From the NCBI RefSeq assembly GCF_028290625.1, contig NZ_JAQGJM010000012.1, positions 1 through 64,000 on the forward strand: 64,000 nucleotides of DNA, given 5' to 3'. The DNA comes from Devosia sp. (GTDB lineage Bacteria; Pseudomonadota; Alphaproteobacteria; Rhizobiales; Devosiaceae). The notes beneath the pieces were generated by a model. That model did no database searches. It saw only the letters and a program-made list of their open reading frames with translations, and was not told the DNA's origin. The translations under genes were made by a program, and so were the position numbers. Numbering within the stretch: the first letter of the stretch is position 1; every line of letters begins with the position of its first letter. Below are positions 59,120 through 64,000 of the stretch, piece after piece.

Positions 59120-59839
59120 TTACAAAGGTTTAGCAGACGTCTTCTTGTCGGACGACACGCGATGAATTTTGATTTCCATCTCGCCGATGCCATCCGTCTT
59201 GATGACGGACAGCTTGAATTTGACGCCTTTGGAAGGAGCGGCGCGCAAGAGTTCGCGCATCGGTTCGTCCAGCGGCGCAAGGATGCTCACCATCGGCGGC
59301 GCGTTGAGATCCAATGTGCCGTTACGACGCTTCCTGGCCGCTTTCGCCGCGAGTTCTTCGATACCCCCGCCGGTTTCCAGGTACGCAGCAATGTCGGATG
59401 CTGGCACCCCTGTCTGATAAGGGTATGCGAGCGCAGCGTAGTACTTGCTCGCCGTCTTGCTGGCAGTGGGAAGCTCGAACCCCACCGCAAACCTGACCGT
59501 GGGTTGGAGCTTGTCGGTGGTGTCAATCACGGTCGGCGGCTTACCCTTGAAGGTCGCCCAAGTCGGATCGCGGCAAAAATCCTGCCAAGCATCCGGATTA
59601 CGGTCAAAGAACAACGCCACTGCATACACGCGGGCAAGAGCCTCATGAAGCTTGGCGCGGTAGTTGCCACCGAGATCCGAGAAGTCCGCATTCGCTGACT
59701 TCAAAACAGAGACAGGGCCACCGTCCTCGGTCAAATCTGACGACTTCGGGAGGAACACAGACTCCACTGACGCGGGAGGCTTCTGAGCCTTGGATGCTTT
59801 GATCGGGGCTCCAATTTTTGGCTTAGTGTCCTTAGGCAT
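59120..59839 (-). CDS. Unknown island protein (239 aa)
   Basis: A 239-residue protein with a basic N-terminus (MPKDTKPKIGAPIKASKAQK). Then come LHEALARVYAVALFFDRNPD, WQDFCRDPTWATFKGKP, VRFAVGFELPTASKTASKYY, and ASDIAAYLETGGGIEELAAK. No family is recognised. It overlaps the AlpA-like gene by 8 bases and is 100 bases before the HWH-motif gene, so the three form one transcript. Confidence 0.7.
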   Translation of the reverse strand: MPKDTKPKIGAPIKASKAQKPPASVESVFLPKSSDLTEDGGPVSVLKSANADFSDLGGNYRAKLHEALARVYAVALFFDRNPDAWQDFCRDPTWATFKGKPPTVIDTTDKLQPTVRFAVGFELPTASKTASKYYAALAYPYQTGVPASDIAAYLETGGGIEELAAKAARKRRNGTLDLNAPPMVSILAPLDEPMRELLRAAPSKGVKFKLSVIKTDGIGEMEIKIHRVSSDKKTSAKPL

Positions 59840-60074
59840 TGGCCGCCTCCCAGTCAGTGGGCGACTGAATGTAGGCAACCACGGCTTCCACGCGCCAGCC
59901 AACCAAACGGGGGCCGAGCGGAACCGGGTGAGGAAACTGGCCCGCTGCGACGCGGTTCCACAGGGTAGACTTGCTCCAGGGAATCAAGTCGAGCACTACA
60001 GACTGGCGAAGAAAGCCAGTTGGAGGCAAGGCAATCGGCGGCGGCAAGCAAGTAGGCTCAATGCAGGTTTTCAT
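59832..60074 (-). CDS. AlpA-like HTH regulator/excisionase
   Basis: An 80-residue protein: TGFLRQSVVLDLIPWSKSTL, WNRVAAGQFPHPVPLGPRLV, then GWRVEAVVAYIQS. This is the AlpA/MerR-like winged-helix used by P4-type islands as activator of integrase or as excisionase. It is placed at the far end from the integrase. ATG 60074 chosen; the upstream extension is not typical. Confidence 0.85.
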   Translation of the reverse strand: MKTCIEPTCLPPPIALPPTGFLRQSVVLDLIPWSKSTLWNRVAAGQFPHPVPLGPRLVGWRVEAVVAYIQSPTDWEAANA

Positions 60075-60126
60075 AGTGTATCTCCGTCCAACGGCTTGTT
60101 GGCGGGGACACAAGTGAACGACATTC

Positions 60127-61176
60127 TCAGGGAATTGTGCGCTTCCCTCGGGATTTCCCTCGCAGCTTTTCCGGAGCAGGTTGAGACAGTCTAATTTCTT
60201 GATGATAGGCCCACTCAGCAGCGGCCTTTAGATATCCGCGGACCGTTTTTATGTCGGTGCCCATGCCGGACAAGTTAATGTCGTCCGTAATCGCGGAATA
60301 GACCTCGTTTCGTTCGTCGAGATGATTTTTTGGCAAATAGCCGTAGTGAGCGGCCGCCAAACCCAGAATAAGCTTGTACATGCTATGCCGCTCGCTGGTC
60401 GTTAAGTCGTCGGCCTCGGTATTTGGTGCCCGCGCGCTCTCAAAATGGTCCGCCCAGACTGTAAATTCTTCCGACCTAAGCGCTTTGTTACGTGAGGCCC
60501 ACAACGCAACCTCTTTAGGGCCTGCCATAGCGGGAAGTTTGTTTGCTTGACCGGCCCTCAAAATCGCTTCTCTCAGGCGGAAAAATTCATAGATGAACGG
60601 CGACGAGTTTTTATCCAGCTTTTGGCGTTTGAACGCCTTTTCATTCACTTTCCTCGGATCTTTGCCGAGAATCAGCGCAGACGCCTCACTAGGACTCCAG
60701 ACCGCCATACCCTGCCAAAAACTGAAGTCCGCCTCAGCCTCAACATGATTAAAAAAGCGGCCGCGGTCTTCAAGAAGTGCGCCCTGTTCGAGCTCCGCGA
60801 GGTCCGATAGACGCTGGGCGTCATACCGGACTTTTAACTCATCGAACTTGAGATAGCTCAACTCGTCATTGTAGATGCTCATTTGCGAAAGCAATACTTG
60901 CAGTCGTCGACGCAGCTGAGCATCTTCATCACCTGCTTCTCCCTCTGTCGTCACCGACACAGTGTCGAGAGAAACTATATCCAGAAATCGGCTTGTGGGA
61001 GCTAACCAGTCGCCGAATTCAATCAAAAGTGCATCTAGATCGCTATCGGACAATGCATCGATCTGGTCTTCGTTCACGCTATCAACGTATTCCTCGACCG
61101 GACCCAGATAGGATGGAAACCTCCGAACCATAAGCTCGGTTTGCATCGCCGACATCGCACGGCCAAGGGGTGGCAT
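60127..61176 (-). CDS. Unknown island protein (about 349 aa) next to attR
   Basis: A helical, charged protein (SDSDLDALLIEFGDWLAPTS, DELKVRYDAQRLSDLAELEQ) with WQGMAVWSPSEASALILGKD and YLPKNHLDERNEVYSAITDD in the C-terminal half, which looks like a small DNA-binding-style domain at SGMGTDIKTVRGYLKAAAEW. Family not recognised. The start is uncertain: ATG 61176 has GGGA upstream, while a GTG at 61275 falls within the ACGGTAT arm sites and is unlikely. Confidence 0.7.
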   Translation of the reverse strand: MPPLGRAMSAMQTELMVRRFPSYLGPVEEYVDSVNEDQIDALSDSDLDALLIEFGDWLAPTSRFLDIVSLDTVSVTTEGEAGDEDAQLRRRLQVLLSQMSIYNDELSYLKFDELKVRYDAQRLSDLAELEQGALLEDRGRFFNHVEAEADFSFWQGMAVWSPSEASALILGKDPRKVNEKAFKRQKLDKNSSPFIYEFFRLREAILRAGQANKLPAMAGPKEVALWASRNKALRSEEFTVWADHFESARAPNTEADDLTTSERHSMYKLILGLAAAHYGYLPKNHLDERNEVYSAITDDINLSGMGTDIKTVRGYLKAAAEWAYHQEIRLSQPAPEKLRGKSRGKRTIP

Positions 61177-61261
61177 ACTAACAATTCCCGTGGAACAACG
61201 CTTGGAATTTGCCTCGCTCTTAACACGACGTCTAGCCGAAAAAGGGCGGTCAAGCGGGTTT

Positions 61262-61280
61262 ACGGTATCTAGCACGGTAT
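61262..61280. promoter_or_regulatory. Two ACGGTAT arm-like sites near attR
   Basis: ACGGTAT at 61262 and 61274, the same heptamer found four times by the integrase. The site is 54 bases inside the right repeat. Confidence 0.55.
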
Positions 61281-61333
61281 GAAGCGTCTATCATGATATT
61301 TAGTTGTTTTAACTCAGCTAGTTACGATGCCCT

Positions 61334-61357
61334 TTCGATTCCCTTCACCCGCTCCAA
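61334..61357 (+). repeat. attR: 24-bp tRNA-Gly end repeat
   Basis: Identical to 27166-27189 (TTCGATTCCC to CCGCTCCAA). There is no 5' part of a tRNA before it, so this is the copy created by integration. Chromosomal DNA begins after it. Confidence 0.93.
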
Positions 61358-61867
61358 AAATCTCCCTGTGACACCCGAGGCGTCACTGACGGGGATACCT
61401 GAGCCAAAATGGGCGGCCGAAAAGACAGTTCCGGCGCCGATCGATTTCCACAGATAAAACGCGGGATCTGGCATTACCACCCGCAAGGTAGCCGGGGCCT
61501 TGCGTGGCCCGGATAGCCGAAGCCCGCTAGTCCGCATTTCCCTGAAAGCCCAGCCCATCGTGGATGCCCGTCCGTGGCGTGACGCTCACGGGTGGCAGAC
61601 AATCAGCGCTGGGGCGCCAGAACTGCAGGGCGCGCCCGATGGCAGCCCTCCGGGCACCTTAGCCGAGGCCACCACCTAGCTACGGCAAAACACATATACC
61701 AATACAAATCCAATTGCTGTGCAATTAGCCAGATTGCGCACTTGTGGGGACCGGATCGGCGTGGCCTTGTACCGAAGTGGTATTAAATTGGAACGCATCG
61801 TGCGCCTCCGGTATGCTACCGAGATGCGTGGAATGGTGCGCCAAGCGAACGGATTCCGAGGTGCATA
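61358..61867. other. Chromosomal gap and promoter region of the sugar ABC operon
   Basis: Over 500 bases without a supported gene. AATTGC-TGT-GCAATT at 61712-61726 is a perfect inverted repeat 142 bases before the binding-protein gene and could be a LacI/GntR-type operator. An open frame on the minus strand at 61322-61558 runs through attR and is not accepted as a gene. Confidence 0.6.
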
Positions 61868-62857
61868 ATGTCAAAGAGACATATTCTGTTAGCCGCGACG
61901 TCAGTCGCGATGATCGTATCCTCCTGCCTGGGAGCAATTGGCCAGGAAACCGCGAACTATCCCGGCGACCTGACCGGCGGTAAGCGGCTCACCATCTATG
62001 TCGAAGGTCTGGCGGATCCAAGCTCGGGCTTCTTCCGGGTGCTCAACAATGGCGCCCAGCAGGCGGGCAAGGATCTGGGTGTGGACATCAAATACGTCTA
62101 TCCGCAGAGCGTCGACCTGGCCTCCTATATCGACCAGATCAATGCCACCATGGCGGCCAAGCCCGATGGCATCCTGATCCTGGGGATCGGCGATCTGGAT
62201 GCGGTGGCGAAGGACGCCGTCAGCAAGGGCATCGCGGTGGCCTTCAATCCCGCTCCCAGCGTCAAGGACCAGCCGTTGCGCGATCCCAACGACGTCTATG
62301 TATCGCGGGTCGGCGCCGACGAATATGCCGCCGGCCAGATGGCGGCGAACCGCTTCATCGAAAAGGGGGCCAAGTCGCTGATCTGCGTGCAGGAAAGCGT
62401 TGGTGACGGCACCCAGACGGCGCGCTGCGCTGGCATGGAACAGATCGCCCAGGAAAAGGGCGTGACCTACGACCATGTCGCCGGCGACCTCGATCCGGGC
62501 AAGACCGCCTCGATCACCGAAGCCTATTTGCGCTCGCATCCCGACGTGGACGCCGTTCTGGCGACCGGCCAACCGGCGACGGCCGGCATCGTTGCCGCCA
62601 AGAAGGCCGTGGACCGGCCACTGCAGGCCGCCGGCTTCGACGTGAGCCCCGAGCTCGTCGCCATGATCCAGGCGGGCGATCTCGACTTCACCATGGACCA
62701 GCAGGGTTGGTGGCGTGGCTATATCTCGGTACTCGAACTGGTCCACTACATTCGCTATGGGCTGGTGCAGTCCAACTACTTCCTGACCGGTCCGCAGATC
62801 GTCGACAGCGCCAATGCTGCCGCTGTCGCCGGCCTCGCTGAAGCGGGAGTTCGGTAA
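61868..62857 (+). CDS. Sugar-type ABC transporter substrate-binding protein
   Basis: A 329-residue protein with signal peptide (ILLAATSVAMIVSSCLGAIG). The Cys in VSSCLG makes a lipoprotein possible. The mature part is a periplasmic binding protein of the type 1/ribose family: LTIYVEGLADPSSGFFRVLN, AAKPDGILILGIGDLDAVAK, RVGADEYAAGQMAANRFIEK and AAGFDVSPELVAMIQAGDLD. It delivers a sugar or polyol to the permease encoded next, 2 bases downstream. Confidence 0.9.
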   Translation: MSKRHILLAATSVAMIVSSCLGAIGQETANYPGDLTGGKRLTIYVEGLADPSSGFFRVLNNGAQQAGKDLGVDIKYVYPQSVDLASYIDQINATMAAKPDGILILGIGDLDAVAKDAVSKGIAVAFNPAPSVKDQPLRDPNDVYVSRVGADEYAAGQMAANRFIEKGAKSLICVQESVGDGTQTARCAGMEQIAQEKGVTYDHVAGDLDPGKTASITEAYLRSHPDVDAVLATGQPATAGIVAAKKAVDRPLQAAGFDVSPELVAMIQAGDLDFTMDQQGWWRGYISVLELVHYIRYGLVQSNYFLTGPQIVDSANAAAVAGLAEAGVR

Positions 62858-62859
62858 TC

Positions 62860-63930
62860 GTGGCTGAGGCGACCCCAACCAAATCCGCCCCATCGGGCTC
62901 CATGGGCGGGGTTGCCGGCCTGCTTCGGGACGGCTTGCGCCGCCCCGAACTTGCCTCGCTGGCCGGGCTCGTCGTGGCCTTCGCGGTCTTTTCCGTTCTG
63001 CGTCCGGACCTGTTCCTCAGCAACGACAACGGCATCAATGTCGCCAGCCTCGCCGGGCAATACGGCATCGTCGCGGTGGGCGTGACCATCCTGATGATTG
63101 CCGGCCATTTCGACCTCTCGGTCGGCACCGTTGTCGGCCTGACCGGATGGGCGCTTTACTATTTCGGCAATGTGCTCGGCCTGCCGCCCGCGCTGACCCT
63201 GGTTTGCGCCTTGGCGTTCGGCGCCGCACTCGGGGCCATCAACGGCATCATCCAGGTCAAGACTGGGCTGCCGTCGTTCATCATCACGCTGGCGACCTCG
63301 CTGATCTATCGCGGCATCCTGACGATGCAGACCAGCGGCTTCCCGGTCGTGGTGAAATTCCCCGATGAATATACCCAGATCATCGCCGGCAAGCTGCTGT
63401 TCGGCTATCGCATGTCGCTGCTCTGGTTCATCGTGGTGGCGATCCTGGCGACCCTGTTCCTGTTGCGCACGCGCATGGGCAACTGGGCCTTCGCCATCGG
63501 GCAGAACCCGACCGCGGCCAGGAATCTCGGCGTTCCCGTGGCGCGCACGACGGTGACGCTATTCACTCTTTCGGGCTTTACCTCCGCCCTCTCGGGCGTG
63601 ATTGCGGCGGTGCAATATGCCTCGATCGACGCCAATCGCGGTACCGGCTGGGAACTGATCGCCATCGCCATGACGGTGATCGGCGGCACGCTGTTGACCG
63701 GCGGCTATGGCAGCGTGATCGGCACTGTGCTCGGCGCCATCATGTATGCCATGGTCACTAACGGGCTGCTGCTGGTCGGGCTGCAGGGATATTGGGTCAA
63801 CATTTTCCTGGGCGCCGTGGTGCTCGTCGCTGTGCTGATCAATCGCGCCGTGATCACCCGTTTCGTCATGCGCCCCTCCATGCCGCCGCCAGAGGCACCC
63901 AGCCCAGCTTCGAAGGGAGCGGCATCATGA
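62860..63930 (+). CDS. ABC transporter permease (RbsC/BPD type)
   Basis: A 356-residue inner-membrane permease with about 8 to 10 helices. MSLLWFIVVAILATLFLLRT and GNWAFAIGQNPTAARNLGVP with the EAA-like region AARNLGVPVARTTVTLF are typical. GTLLTGGYGSVIGTVLGAIM ends it. GTG start two bases after the binding-protein stop. Its TGA overlaps the ATG of the ATPase gene. Confidence 0.92.
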   Translation: MAEATPTKSAPSGSMGGVAGLLRDGLRRPELASLAGLVVAFAVFSVLRPDLFLSNDNGINVASLAGQYGIVAVGVTILMIAGHFDLSVGTVVGLTGWALYYFGNVLGLPPALTLVCALAFGAALGAINGIIQVKTGLPSFIITLATSLIYRGILTMQTSGFPVVVKFPDEYTQIIAGKLLFGYRMSLLWFIVVAILATLFLLRTRMGNWAFAIGQNPTAARNLGVPVARTTVTLFTLSGFTSALSGVIAAVQYASIDANRGTGWELIAIAMTVIGGTLLTGGYGSVIGTVLGAIMYAMVTNGLLLVGLQGYWVNIFLGAVVLVAVLINRAVITRFVMRPSMPPPEAPSPASKGAAS

Positions 63931-64000
63931 GCGCCGCGGTCATCGCCCTGCGCAACGTCACCATGGCGTTCCAGTCGGTCACGGCGCTACGCGACATTTC
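63927..64000 (+). CDS. ABC transporter ATP-binding protein, 5' end only
   Basis: Only the first 24 codons are in the window: MSAAVIALRNVTMAFQSVTA, LRDI, the usual start of a sugar ABC ATPase before Walker A. ATGA overlap with the permease. Cut by the window end. Confidence 0.85.
   Translation, partial: MSAAVIALRNVTMAFQSVTALRDI

Larger units (their letters stand above)
27166..61357. mobile_element. Integrative genomic island in tRNA-Gly, 34.2 kb
   Basis: It is bounded by identical 24-bp repeats of the tRNA 3' end. A tyrosine integrase sits inside the left end reading inward, and an AlpA-like regulator near the right end. The core hairpin repeat families (A to D) are absent inside. Parts (28.8-38.9 kb) are visibly richer in A/T than the flanks. 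No conjugation or phage structural genes are seen, so it may depend on another element for transfer. Cargo is mainly predicted defence and DNA-damage genes. Confidence 0.9.

Noticed and set aside
27166..61357. Calling the island a prophage or an ICE
   Set aside because: No capsid, portal, terminase, tail, relaxase-coupling or type IV secretion genes are seen; a single HWH-motif protein is not enough.
61322..61558. A 78-codon minus-strand frame across attR
   Set aside because: Its end lies inside the island and its start in chromosome, so it was created by integration.
1..64000. CRISPR arrays
   Set aside because: No regularly spaced direct repeats with unique spacers were seen; the repeats present are inverted pairs.

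Overview
The window looks like chromosome of an alphaproteobacterium of the order Hyphomicrobiales, most like Devosia or a close relative. This is judged from gene content and is not a database result. Pointers are a class I lysyl-tRNA synthetase, a SAM-II riboswitch before metZ, a TauE/SafE permease coupled to a TIGR02186-type protein, a ligase-associated helicase/PdeM pair, a PodJ-like SEL1/peptidoglycan-binding polar protein, a DUF3768 protein, a GTTC-N7-GTTC LexA box, and high GC with families of hairpin repeats between genes.

Bases 1-27114 are ordinary core chromosome: response regulator, PodJ-like protein, TauE/TIGR02186, pdeM-helicase, a small kinase operon, quinone reductase/HxlR pair, MATE pump, pyrD, S24 repressor, DUF2975-Cro pair, a HicB antitoxin with a broken HicA toxin, lysK, TerB-like protein, periplasmic binding protein, riboswitch-controlled metZ, dCTP deaminase, SDR and a LuxR-type regulator. 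Four inverted-repeat families sit in the gaps here. I saw none of them in the next region.

Bases 27166-61357 are a 34.2 kb integrative genomic island. It begins in the 3' end of a tRNA-Gly(CCC) gene, next to a tyrosine integrase, and ends at a 24-bp direct repeat of that tRNA end. Short ACGGTAT arm-like repeats lie inside both ends. Right-end genes look like island maintenance: AlpA-like regulator/excisionase, a protein with an HWH (HUH-like) motif, a Tudor-like protein and DUF3768. No conjugation, phage-structural or rRNA genes are seen. The cargo is mostly predicted defence and DNA-damage functions: (i) a two-gene operon of a 1519-residue lipase-TPR-PIN protein and a 638-residue protein of unknown family; (ii) a 6.8 kb nested transposon-like unit with 26-bp inverted ends and matched subterminal motifs but no transposase, carrying a SIR2-STAND-TPR-cold-shock-domain protein, a serine recombinase, a cation/proton antiporter and two small proteins; (iii) a TOPRIM protein overlapping a caspase-like protein; (iv) an excalibur/thermonuclease/zinc-ribbon operon; (v) an SRAP (YedK/HMCES-like) protein; (vi) a DUF4297 nuclease with a zinc-hook ABC ATPase, of ABC-three-component or Lamassu-like type; (vii) an SOS-controlled mutagenesis cassette, dinB and dnaE2, without imuA/imuB.

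Bases 61358-64000 return to chromosome with a sugar-type ABC transporter (binding protein, permease, start of the ATPase) cut by the window end.

The best candidates for undescribed systems are the lipase-TPR-PIN operon, the SIR2-STAND-TPR-CSD protein inside the transposon-like unit, and the TOPRIM/caspase-like pair.
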